64,000 nucleotides of DNA, taken from positions 1 through 64,000 of the forward strand of contig CAWHUL010000020.1 of NCBI GenBank assembly GCA_963832365.1, given 5' to 3'. Below are positions 37,444-45,459 of the stretch, one piece after another; position 1 is the stretch's first letter, and each line of letters begins with the position of its first letter. The position numbers and the translations under genes were made by a program. The notes beneath the pieces were generated by a model. The model did no database searches and had not been told where the DNA came from. It saw nothing but the letters and a program-made list of their open reading frames with translations. Source of the DNA: CAWBRT01 sp963832365. Lineage in GTDB: Bacteria; Acidobacteriota; Terriglobia; Terriglobales; Acidobacteriaceae.

Positions 37444-38919
37444 ATGCTAAAGATAGATCAGAGTTTCCCTCAACTGCGAGTAGAACCCTGCGGCAGATCC
37501 GTCCCCATTTCAGTATCGTTCTTGATGCACTTTGCCGTGGTCCTAATTATCCTCCGGCTTCCTCAAGTCGGTGCGGCTGTGAGACTTAACGCGCCGCCGT
37601 TTCCCAGGATGAAAGACACAATTTTGTATGTTGTGCCGGTCTCAAAAGAACAGATAGTCTTCGCCAAAATGGCTTTAGCCGAGAGCGGGGGAGCACCAGG
37701 CAAAGGCACAGCGCCTGGAAAGCCAGCGCTGGGCAGCACCGCGTTCCAACGTAAACTCATCGTCGTCTCAAATCCTGTCCACCCGAGCAATAGCCATCAG
37801 TTGATCATTCAGCCAAGTTCGCCTCCGGATCTTCTCATCCAGCAAGAGATCAAACTCCCGAACCTGATATTGGGGAATCCCCTGGTCATGCCGCGAGAGC
37901 AGGTTGACATCGTGGTGGCGAAGTCCAACCAAATTCCGACTCACCGAATCGATCACGCTGATGTAGCTTCACCGCCGCTGCCGATGCCGGCATCAAGATT
38001 GAGTCTTGCCGCCGTTCCCGCCATGGAGAAGCCGCAATTGCCGGTTCAAGCAGTGTCGGAACCGCAAACCGACCCCGCCTCCAAGAGCGCGTCCTCCGCG
38101 CCAAACGCAGGGGCAGCGGAAGGCGTCGCTCACGAGCAGAGAAGCTTGCTTGCGCTCAGTACGGATCCTGGAAACGCCATGATTGCCTTGCCGCCAGGCA
38201 ACAAGTACGGAGAATTCTCGTTCTCGCCGGCGGGAACCCATTTCGGTTCGCCAGGTGGGAGCGGTACCGTCGCCATTGGAGGGGGAAGCGACGGCATCGG
38301 CACAGGAGGAGACGGCAGCACAGGCGTTGGGCACGGAACAGAGGGTGGCGGAGGCAACAATTCAGGCTCGCCTGAGATCGCTCTCAACGGTTCCGGGGCA
38401 GCTGGCGGAAGCTACCAGATGATCATATTTCCAGTGCCTCCCGCCGCTCCCATTCGGAAAAACACAATGATTATCTCCGCGGGGCCGGCTGGCGGAGGCG
38501 GGTTGGGGGTCTACAAGGCCCTGCCGTGCGGACGAATTTTCACGATATTTCTGCCTATGCCAGTTGCAAACTGGACCCTGGAATACTGCACGGCCGGCAA
38601 GTCCTCCGCACCGCAGCCACGAAACGGCGCCACTGTCCAATTGGAAGACCCGATCGTGCCGCCAGCTCCGCTGCAGACGTTCGACTTTCGCAGGCCCCGC
38701 ATCTTGAAGGAGAATGCCCCCAAAAACGTCATCCTGAAAGGTTCGATTCGAGAAGATGGCTCCGTAGCCAATCTGCAGGTCTATCAGGGCATTACGCGGG
38801 AGATGGACGAAACTGCCAGGAATGCGTTCAACTTGTGGAGGTTTGCGCCCGCCATGCGTGCCGGAAAGCCGGTCGCAGTTGAGATTCTGGTTGGGATTCC
38901 ATCTTTGGCCACAAAGTAG
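37444..38919 (+). CDS. TonB-family energy transducer-like protein
   Basis: A 491-residue protein. After a short cytoplasmic start comes a single transmembrane segment ('FLMHFAVVLIILRLPQVG'), a long Pro/Ala- and then Gly-rich extended region (residues 150-320, including 'GGGSDGIGTGGDGSTGVG'), and a C-terminal TonB-type domain: 'NVILKGSIREDGSVANLQVY' and 'DETARNAFNLWRFAPAMRAG'. The layout fits periplasm-spanning coupling proteins, although the long Gly-rich insert is unusual for classical TonB. ATG 37444 has GGGCGGAG upstream; a TTG at 37393 would lengthen it by 17 residues. No exbB/exbD lies nearby. The stop is followed by the palindrome GCCGATAATCGGC. Confidence 0.78.
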   Translation: MLKIDQSFPQLRVEPCGRSVPISVSFLMHFAVVLIILRLPQVGAAVRLNAPPFPRMKDTILYVVPVSKEQIVFAKMALAESGGAPGKGTAPGKPALGSTAFQRKLIVVSNPVHPSNSHQLIIQPSSPPDLLIQQEIKLPNLILGNPLVMPREQVDIVVAKSNQIPTHRIDHADVASPPLPMPASRLSLAAVPAMEKPQLPVQAVSEPQTDPASKSASSAPNAGAAEGVAHEQRSLLALSTDPGNAMIALPPGNKYGEFSFSPAGTHFGSPGGSGTVAIGGGSDGIGTGGDGSTGVGHGTEGGGGNNSGSPEIALNGSGAAGGSYQMIIFPVPPAAPIRKNTMIISAGPAGGGGLGVYKALPCGRIFTIFLPMPVANWTLEYCTAGKSSAPQPRNGATVQLEDPIVPPAPLQTFDFRRPRILKENAPKNVILKGSIREDGSVANLQVYQGITREMDETARNAFNLWRFAPAMRAGKPVAVEILVGIPSLATK

Positions 38920-39447
38920 ACTGCCGATAATCGGCCCATTGGTCGGACGTTCGGCAAAACTGTTGCTGCAAGAAGCCGTTTAGCGGCCCGAACCCCGTGT
39001 GAACTGAAGTACCAACTTTTGGAACCTCAAGCCTTCCAGATGGGCTTCAGGTACTCACCTCATGAACGGCGAAAAGGGCTGTTCGCCCTGTTCACCAGCC
39101 GCGAAACACACGTGGAACTCTGGATTTACAGCAAAGGTGTCTTCGTATGCCAAAGTTGGTTCCCTGTGTGCAACGCAGTGAGTTGGGCTCCTATTTTCAG
39201 AGCAAATCAGTACTCGAGCAACTCTGTCCAGAGTAGCAGCATCGTATTAAGCAAGAACGCTTAGAACCGACCCCTTTAGTTGGGTTCCAACCTAATTGTG
39301 TGACTCGCTTTTCTGGCGCGAGAACGTCTCGTCCGGGTTTGGAGTCGAGCCAAAATGCCGGGGTTCCCCGAAAAATCACGGTTGGAGCGTCGGGGAAAAT
39401 GTAACAAATCGAAATTCGAAAACGCAGACATCCAAAGTGGGGTACCG
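38920..39447. other. Intergenic region before the sigma-54 activator
   Basis: No supported gene. A palindrome GCCGATAATCGGC spans 38923-38935, directly after the TonB-like stop. Promoter elements for the activator must lie here, but I could not identify them with confidence. Confidence 0.4.
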
Positions 39448-40869
39448 ATGGCCGAGCTGTTGAAGTCAATACGCGTTGCGCTGTTGGGAAATGATCATGG
39501 TCTTGCCGATGTGATCGCGCGAACCTTGGGTCCCGGTTTCATAGCCAGTCACAGCAGTGATTGGAATCCGGGTCAATGGTCGGCGCAGCGGGAAGATTGT
39601 GACGTTGTGCTCTTGGACCTGCGCGCCGCCACCGGAGACGTTGCGAATGGGCTCCGTGTAATCGACGCGATTCAGAATAGTTCCGCCGCCGTCGTTTTGT
39701 GCGATGAAAACGACCGCGATCTCATAGCGCAAGCTCTGGATCACGGAGTCTACGACACCATACATAATCCGCCGAACATGGTCGAGCTCCGGCTCATCCT
39801 GCGGCGAGCCTGCAAGATCCGGGCCGCCGAAAAGGAAGTCAAGCGCTTGAACGTCATGCTCCATGGGGGCGGCAGCCTGCCCGGCATTATCGGCGGGGCT
39901 CCGCGGATGCAGGAGCTCTTTGCTCTGGTCAGAAAGATTGCTCCTTGCGATGTGAATGTGCTGATTACCGGCGAAACCGGAACCGGCAAGGAGCTGCTCG
40001 CAAGCGCGATTCATCATCTGAGTGCCCGGGCCACCGGCCCTCTGGTTGCATTCTCCTGTGCAAATTTGCCGGAGACGCTAATCGAGGACGAACTGTTCGG
40101 CCATGAGAAGGGCGCGTTCACCGGCGCCTCTGTCGCTCGCCGCGGCCGTCTCGAGGCTGCGGACCAGGGCACGGTCTTTCTGGATGAAGTCGGCGACATC
40201 GGTCTGAGTTTGCAGCCAAAGTTGCTGCGCGTGCTACAGGCGCGCAGCTTCGAGCGCCTAGGCAGCAATACAACCATCAACACCAACATTCGCGTCGTCA
40301 GCGCAACCAATCGGAACCTCAGTGAAATGGTCCAGCAGGGCAAGTTCCGCGAGGATTTGTTCTACCGGTTGAATGTCGTCCATATGCATATTCCGGCGCT
40401 TCGCGAGCGCCGCGAGGATATTCCGCTTCTGGCGCAACATTTCCTCCAAAAGTTTGCGGAGTTATTCAATAAGCGTGCGAAGAAGTTTTCCCGGACCGCG
40501 ATGCAGGCCCTCGAGGAATATTCCTGGCCGGGTAACGTCCGAGAGCTCGAAAATGTTGTGCAGAGAGCCGTGGTGCTATCCGACAAAGCGGCCATTGACT
40601 CCGAAGATCTGCCGGATGCCATCCAGGAAGACTGCATAAGCCTCAAGTCCAGCGATTCCTATGAGGACGAAGTGCGCCAATTCAAACGCCGGCTGGTTTT
40701 GCGAACGTTGCAATCATGTGGCTGGAGCATAGTGGAAACGGCGCGCACCTTGGGAGTGGCCCGGGGCTACCTGCACCGGCTCATCAATCAACTTGAGATC
40801 CGCGGCAAGGAAGATGCTCTTCTTCAATATCCGGTAGAGAAACCTGGCAGACCGCATTTGGTGGCGTAA
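39448..40869 (+). CDS. Sigma-54-dependent transcriptional activator with degenerate receiver domain
   Basis: A 473-residue NtrC-type regulator. Residues 1-125 look like a receiver domain with a likely phosphoacceptor in 'VVLLDLRAA', but the paired acids after strand 1 are reduced ('LLGNDHG') and the conserved lysine is replaced by Asn ('IHNPPNMVEL'). The AAA+ domain has Walker A 'GETGTGKE' near 175, the sigma-54 contact loop 'GAFTGA' near 223, Walker B 'GTVFLDEVGDI' and the arginine-finger region. The C-terminus is a Fis-type helix-turn-helix ('WSIVETARTLGVARGYLHRL'). ATG 39448 follows GTGGGG. It stands at the head of the Tad locus and is the natural candidate for its regulator; no sensor kinase is adjacent. 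Confidence 0.93.
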   Translation: MAELLKSIRVALLGNDHGLADVIARTLGPGFIASHSSDWNPGQWSAQREDCDVVLLDLRAATGDVANGLRVIDAIQNSSAAVVLCDENDRDLIAQALDHGVYDTIHNPPNMVELRLILRRACKIRAAEKEVKRLNVMLHGGGSLPGIIGGAPRMQELFALVRKIAPCDVNVLITGETGTGKELLASAIHHLSARATGPLVAFSCANLPETLIEDELFGHEKGAFTGASVARRGRLEAADQGTVFLDEVGDIGLSLQPKLLRVLQARSFERLGSNTTINTNIRVVSATNRNLSEMVQQGKFREDLFYRLNVVHMHIPALRERREDIPLLAQHFLQKFAELFNKRAKKFSRTAMQALEEYSWPGNVRELENVVQRAVVLSDKAAIDSEDLPDAIQEDCISLKSSDSYEDEVRQFKRRLVLRTLQSCGWSIVETARTLGVARGYLHRLINQLEIRGKEDALLQYPVEKPGRPHLVA

Positions 40870-40898
40870 AGAGCTGCATTCGCGACTGCAACGCCGAC

Positions 40899-41975
40899 AT
40901 GCGGTCACGGATTGCGTTGTGCAAGGTCAGAACCGGGTTGAAATGGGCGCAGGCCCAATCGAAGCGAGTGAAAGTGATACCAGAAGAAAACGGTATTTTG
41001 GGACTGGAAAGTTCCTCCGGTGTTTGCCCATCCGGCAGCTTCGTAGAGAGTGTCTGCCTTCCCAAGTTGCGAGAATCGCAAAACGAAGACGGAGGTTGGG
41101 GATACCGTCCGGGTTCGCAAAGCCGGGTGGAACCGACATGCTGGGTGCTGCAGGCCCTTCTCGGCGCGGCGGGCGTGGATGTTGAAGTGTCGAGCGAAGT
41201 GTGCCTCCGCGGTCTTCAGTTCTTATGCTCGTCGCAATTGCCAGATGGCTCCTGGCCGTTCGCGGCGGGGCAGGAGGTGGGCTGTTCGGTCACTGCGTCG
41301 GCCTGCTGGGCACTCCTCTCCAGCAAGAGTTCATTCGATGCTGTCGCCGCCGGCCTGAACTGGCTGAATCAAGACATGCCACGCGACAATACATTTTGGC
41401 GGCGCTTGGTGCGGCGGCTCGCGCCGGCGCGCCGTTCCGTTGGGCACAGCGATGTCCACACTGGATGGGGATGGAATCCGGGGACGAGCAGTTGGGTCGA
41501 GCCCACTTCAGTCGCCCTGATTGTCTTAAATCGATGCCCGGAAACATTGCTCCCCGCCGGAACAAACCAGAGACGCCAGTCCGCGGAAGCGATGCTGTAC
41601 GACCGCATGTGCCCAGGGGGAGGGTGGAATTGCGGAAATCCGCTGGTCTACGGCGTCCCCGGCAAGCCGCTGGTGATTCCCACGGCGTGGGCGCTTCTGG
41701 CCTTGCGGGGATATTCGCAACGGCCCGAAAACGCAATGAGCCTGGATTGGCTTGAAAGAAACCTGCAAGACGGGCAGGGGCCCGGATCGCTCGCGCTGGC
41801 GCAAATCTGTCTCGAAACGTATGGCCGCAAGTGGCCGACAGGAGCGCACCATCCGGAGGATTTGTACTCCAACAACGAATTTCTCGGAAGCATTATGACG
41901 ATGGCCTGGGTCTGTCTGGCGGCAAGCCCACAGCGAAGCTGGCTAATCGGCGAATCCGGGGAGATGTCCCGATGA
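40899..41975 (+). CDS. Prenyltransferase/squalene-cyclase-like repeat protein
   Basis: A protein of about 358 residues made of alpha-barrel repeats of the kind found in squalene-hopene cyclases and protein prenyltransferases. QW-like repeats include 'NEDGGWGYRPGS', 'LPDGSWPFAAGQ', 'VHTGWGWNPGTSSWVEPTS' and 'PGGGWNCGNPLVYG'. It is shorter than a cyclase and I do not find the D-x-D-D catalytic motif, so a binding or novel role is more likely than cyclisation. The start is uncertain (ATG 40899 or a later GTG). Its stop overlaps the next gene's ATG by four bases, and it follows the activator by 30 bases, so the three may be co-transcribed. Confidence 0.75.
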   Translation: MRSRIALCKVRTGLKWAQAQSKRVKVIPEENGILGLESSSGVCPSGSFVESVCLPKLRESQNEDGGWGYRPGSQSRVEPTCWVLQALLGAAGVDVEVSSEVCLRGLQFLCSSQLPDGSWPFAAGQEVGCSVTASACWALLSSKSSFDAVAAGLNWLNQDMPRDNTFWRRLVRRLAPARRSVGHSDVHTGWGWNPGTSSWVEPTSVALIVLNRCPETLLPAGTNQRRQSAEAMLYDRMCPGGGWNCGNPLVYGVPGKPLVIPTAWALLALRGYSQRPENAMSLDWLERNLQDGQGPGSLALAQICLETYGRKWPTGAHHPEDLYSNNEFLGSIMTMAWVCLAASPQRSWLIGESGEMSR

Positions 41976-42922
41976 CGCGCAATACTGCACTTATCCCATC
42001 TTTCCAACGCCCCCCCTCGCGCGTGGCCATCCGAAGCGTTGCCAACTATGAGCTGGATTTGTTGGCGCTGATCCACGAAACACTACGCGAATTCGATCTT
42101 CCCATACGGGGAAAGACCGTGCTGCTCAAGCCGAACCTTGTCGGGCCGGATCCGCTCGCAGTGACAAACACTCATCCCGCTGTAATCGCCGCCTCGCGGG
42201 AGAGCCTGTTGCGTCTCGGTGCCGCACGGGTTCTCATCGGCGACGGTCCTGCGATGGATCGGGACACGGAAGCGATCCTCGAATCCATTGGTCTGCGGCA
42301 CTATACCGGCTCCCTTGCCGGCGTATTTGTTGACCTGAACGTCGATGACGTGGAAAAGGTGTCACTCAAGACTCATGCTTCGCAATTGCGCGAACTGTAT
42401 CTTCCCAAAACTGTTCTGGGTGCTGATTTTGTTATCTCCATGCCCAAACTCAAGACACACCATTGGGCCGGTGTAACTCTTTCCCTTAAGAATATGTTCG
42501 GCATCGTGCCTGGGAGCTGTTACGGGTGGCCGAAGAATGTACTTCATTGGGCGGGCATCGATTCAGCAACTCTGGACATCAATGCTGCGGTACGTCCGGA
42601 TTTCGCAATCGTGGACGGCATTGTCGGGATGGAAGGCAACGGTCCTATTCAGGGTGAGCCCAAAAACGCCGGAGTGCTGATCCTAGGCGACGATCCCGTA
42701 GCGGTGGATGCCACCTGCTGCCGGGTGATGGGACTACTACCCGAAAAAGTGAAGTATCTCACGCAAGCCGGGATACTGCTCGGCCACATCCACTCGGACA
42801 AGATTCAACAGCTAGGCGAGAGTATTGCGGGGGTTCGTACCCCATTCTCCGTCCTCGACAACTTTAGACACTTGGTAGATAGAAACGCCGGGTTTGGTAC
42901 TCAGCTTGCTGTTACAGGCTGA
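41972..42922 (+). CDS. DUF362 domain-containing protein
   Basis: A 316-residue protein with the DUF362 signature: 'GKTVLLKPNLVGPDPLAVTN' near the start, 'VLIGDGPAMD', 'DFVISMPKLKTHHWAGVTLS' and 'LKNMFGIVPG' in the middle, then 'FAIVDGIVGMEGNGPIQGEP' and 'DDPVAVDATCCRVMG'. Family members are often annotated as Fe-S or uncharacterised proteins; the biochemical role is unknown. It shares an ATGA overlap with the QW-repeat gene, which indicates coupling. It lies directly before the Tad pseudopilin genes. Confidence 0.88.
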   Translation: MTRNTALIPSFQRPPSRVAIRSVANYELDLLALIHETLREFDLPIRGKTVLLKPNLVGPDPLAVTNTHPAVIAASRESLLRLGAARVLIGDGPAMDRDTEAILESIGLRHYTGSLAGVFVDLNVDDVEKVSLKTHASQLRELYLPKTVLGADFVISMPKLKTHHWAGVTLSLKNMFGIVPGSCYGWPKNVLHWAGIDSATLDINAAVRPDFAIVDGIVGMEGNGPIQGEPKNAGVLILGDDPVAVDATCCRVMGLLPEKVKYLTQAGILLGHIHSDKIQQLGESIAGVRTPFSVLDNFRHLVDRNAGFGTQLAVTG

Positions 42923-42948
42923 GGCGGCCGGACGGCGGGCAAAACAAT

Positions 42949-43542
42949 ATGGGGTGTATCCAAATGTGGACACGGCGGAAGCGAATCGACCAGAACCGTA
43001 ACTTGGACCGGACTGATCCCTGCGTTGCTGATTGCGCCTGCAAGGTGAAGGATACGCGGTTGGCGCCTGTGGCTTCCCAAGGGAGCAAACTCAGATCCAG
43101 CCGGGGGCAGACGCTACTGGAATTCGCCTTGGTTTTCCCCATGTTTCTGATGCTGCTCTGCGGGGTGGTTGATTTCAGCCATATTTTCTATGCCGAAATG
43201 ACTCTGCAAAGCGCGTTGCGAGAGGCGGGGCGCTTCGCATCCACCGGGAATCATCTGCCTGATCCGAAAAATCCGGGGAACGACCTAACGCGGGTGCAGT
43301 CGATCATTGCGACCGCTCAACAGGCAGCGCCCGGTTTCAACTTAAACTCGATCAGCATCTCTAGCGCGACTGGAGGCGCCGGCAGCGCTGGAGGTCCGGG
43401 AGACACTGTAACGATCTCGCTAAACGCCAGCGTGCCGATGCTTACCCCGATTATTACGCCGTTCTTTAAGCCCAACGGCCTATACAGCTTTACGGTGAGT
43501 ACAAGCTTCAGGAACGAGCCTTTCCCCCCCAGTCAAAAGTAG
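42949..43542 (+). CDS. TadE-like pseudopilin
   Basis: A prepilin-like minor component of the Tad pilus, up to 197 residues. The TadE motif 'RGQTLLEFALVFPMFLMLLC' lies about 50 residues in: a hydrophobic N-terminal helix with the conserved Glu, which follows a cleavage site read by the prepilin peptidase. The residues before it are basic and probably a leader; a later start is possible. The rest is a small globular domain. It is the first of three collinear tad minor pilin genes. Confidence 0.8.
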   Translation: MGCIQMWTRRKRIDQNRNLDRTDPCVADCACKVKDTRLAPVASQGSKLRSSRGQTLLEFALVFPMFLMLLCGVVDFSHIFYAEMTLQSALREAGRFASTGNHLPDPKNPGNDLTRVQSIIATAQQAAPGFNLNSISISSATGGAGSAGGPGDTVTISLNASVPMLTPIITPFFKPNGLYSFTVSTSFRNEPFPPSQK

Positions 43543-43556
43543 AGGAGCGAGCCGAC

Positions 43557-44087
43557 GTGGCAGCATCGTGGAAGAACAATTCGGTAGACAGGAAGATACG
43601 GAATGATGAATCCGGCCAGGCGTTGCTTGAGTTTGCGTTGATCGGATCGATCATGATCATTCTGGTTCTTGGCGTGATCGATCTCGGCCGCGCCATTTAC
43701 GACGTCCAAGTGATGTCAAACCTTTCTAGGACGGGTTCGAACCTAGCCTTGCGCGCGGCTTCCTTAACGGACTCGGCTGCAGCAGTAGTTACGGGATCGT
43801 CGCCATTGAATCTGGCAAACAACGGGTTCGTGATCGTGACGTCGGTAATAAACAACAACGGGAAGCTCCAAGTTACCGGGCAGGTCTCGCAGGGTGGCAT
43901 TTCGGCCGCCAGCAAGGTGGGGAAGAACGGGGGTGCCGCTGCACTTCCGGCCACGGCTATCCCTCCAAACGGCCAGACGGTCTACGTGACTGAAGTCTAT
44001 TACGCGTTTCAACCCATAACGCCGATTGGGAAGTTTATGCAGGGGCTTACCCTCCCATCGACCTTGTATGACGTGGCTTACTTCTGA
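43557..44087 (+). CDS. TadE/TadF-like pseudopilin
   Basis: A 176-residue pseudopilin, the second of the set. 'ESGQALLEFALIGSIMIILV' is the TadE-type helix with its conserved Glu about 20 residues from the N-terminus, and 'GVIDLGRAIYDVQVMSNLSR' follows. The GTG start at 43557 has AGAGGAG upstream. It lies 14 bases after the preceding TadE gene and 14 before tadG, so the three are one transcription unit. Confidence 0.8.
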   Translation: MAASWKNNSVDRKIRNDESGQALLEFALIGSIMIILVLGVIDLGRAIYDVQVMSNLSRTGSNLALRAASLTDSAAAVVTGSSPLNLANNGFVIVTSVINNNGKLQVTGQVSQGGISAASKVGKNGGAAALPATAIPPNGQTVYVTEVYYAFQPITPIGKFMQGLTLPSTLYDVAYF

Positions 44088-44101
44088 GTGAGGAGCAGGA
44101 C

Positions 44102-45370
44102 GTGAATCTCTTTCGTTGGCACAAGAATAAAAGCAATGCGCGGGGACAGATTCTCCCGATGTTCGTGATTTTTCTGTTAGTCATGATTCTGTCCGTCGCC
44201 CTGGCAATTGACTTGGGTTACGCCTACGTCACAAAAGCAAACCTCTCCAAAGCCGTGGATGCCGCGGCCCTTAAGGGCATACTTAGCATTTCGCAGGGTC
44301 AGGGTGCGGCCACTACTGTTGCGCAAAACGCCTTCGCCGCAAACTATGGGTTGTCTGGACGCGACTATAGTACTCCCGTCCCGAGCGTCACTTATACAAC
44401 GGATGCCAATGGCAACACATTTATCAATGTGAGCGCCACGGCGACGATCAAAACATTCTTTGCCCGCATGCTGCCAAGCTTGCAGACATTGCAAATCAGC
44501 GGCTCCGCACAGGCTACGCGGGCCAAACTCATTATGTCCACAGTATTGGATCGGTCGGGCTCGATGGACAACAATGGAGGAATGACAGCGCTGAAAGGGG
44601 CGGTCCCCTCGTTCGTAGACTATTTCGACAATGTCAACGATAACGTCGCGATGATTAGCTTCGGCTCAAATGTCAAGACCGACTTCGCGATGCATACCAG
44701 TTTCCAGCAACCAATCAAGACTGCAGTCGCCGGTTTGCAGGCCAGCGGCGCCACGTTTGCTCTCGGCGGGATGCAGGCGGCACAGACTCAGAACAACAAA
44801 ATCGTCGTGCCCGCGGGCCAGAACGTAGGGAAAGTGATAGTGTTCTTCACGGATGGATACGCCAACACGGTCGGGAGCGACAATCTGACGTGCGCGGGAT
44901 ACCCCACGGTCAACTACGGCGGGAACGCTCCAAGTGAAGGCACGGACATTTTCTTTATGGATCCCGTAACGGGAAACACGCTTTCCAATGGAACGTGCTA
45001 TATCAAAAACAACCAGCAACCCAAATGTTGTACCGCGAAGAAATTCCCGGCGCAACAACCCGGAAACAGCGGCACGTACACCACCGCCAATATCACGAAC
45101 GAATCCGAGTATCGCATGCTTCAACTGGCCAATACCCTGTGGACGGCCGTACCGCCAACCACGATATACACGATCGGCCTGGGCCAGGATATCGACACGC
45201 CTTTTATGAAGCAGCTGGCCAACGACCCTAGCAGTCCCACGTACAATTCGGCGTTCCCGTCGGGACTATATCTTGGTGTGACTAACTGTCCATCGACTGC
45301 CTGTACAGCCGAACTGCAGACGGCTTTCCAAACCATCGCCGCCCAAATCCTTCTGCGACTCACGAGGTAG
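44102..45370 (+). CDS. TadG-like pilus protein with von Willebrand factor A domain
   Basis: A 422-residue protein. 'RGQILPMFVIFLLVMILSVA' is the N-terminal membrane helix, then 'LDLGYAYVTKANLSKAVDAA'-like sequence typical of TadG. Residues 140-400 form a VWA domain with the MIDAS start 'VLDRSGSMDNN' (D-x-S-x-S), plus a Thr and Asp downstream ('ASGATFALGGM' and 'FFTDGYANT'). TadG is a tad pilus tip or surface-attachment component, and a complete MIDAS suggests metal-dependent adhesion. The start is GTG. The cysteine pairs in 'TGNTLSNGTCY' and 'QPKCCTAKKF' may be disulfide-bonded. Confidence 0.88.
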   Translation: MNLFRWHKNKSNARGQILPMFVIFLLVMILSVALAIDLGYAYVTKANLSKAVDAAALKGILSISQGQGAATTVAQNAFAANYGLSGRDYSTPVPSVTYTTDANGNTFINVSATATIKTFFARMLPSLQTLQISGSAQATRAKLIMSTVLDRSGSMDNNGGMTALKGAVPSFVDYFDNVNDNVAMISFGSNVKTDFAMHTSFQQPIKTAVAGLQASGATFALGGMQAAQTQNNKIVVPAGQNVGKVIVFFTDGYANTVGSDNLTCAGYPTVNYGGNAPSEGTDIFFMDPVTGNTLSNGTCYIKNNQQPKCCTAKKFPAQQPGNSGTYTTANITNESEYRMLQLANTLWTAVPPTTIYTIGLGQDIDTPFMKQLANDPSSPTYNSAFPSGLYLGVTNCPSTACTAELQTAFQTIAAQILLRLTR

Positions 45371-45459
45371 GAGGAGTGGGCGGGGATGTCGCAATCTCCG
45401 CCCAAGGCAGGCTTAGTCTCCGTGCTGTCTCATCAGGGAGTCGCGAACAATTGCCAACG

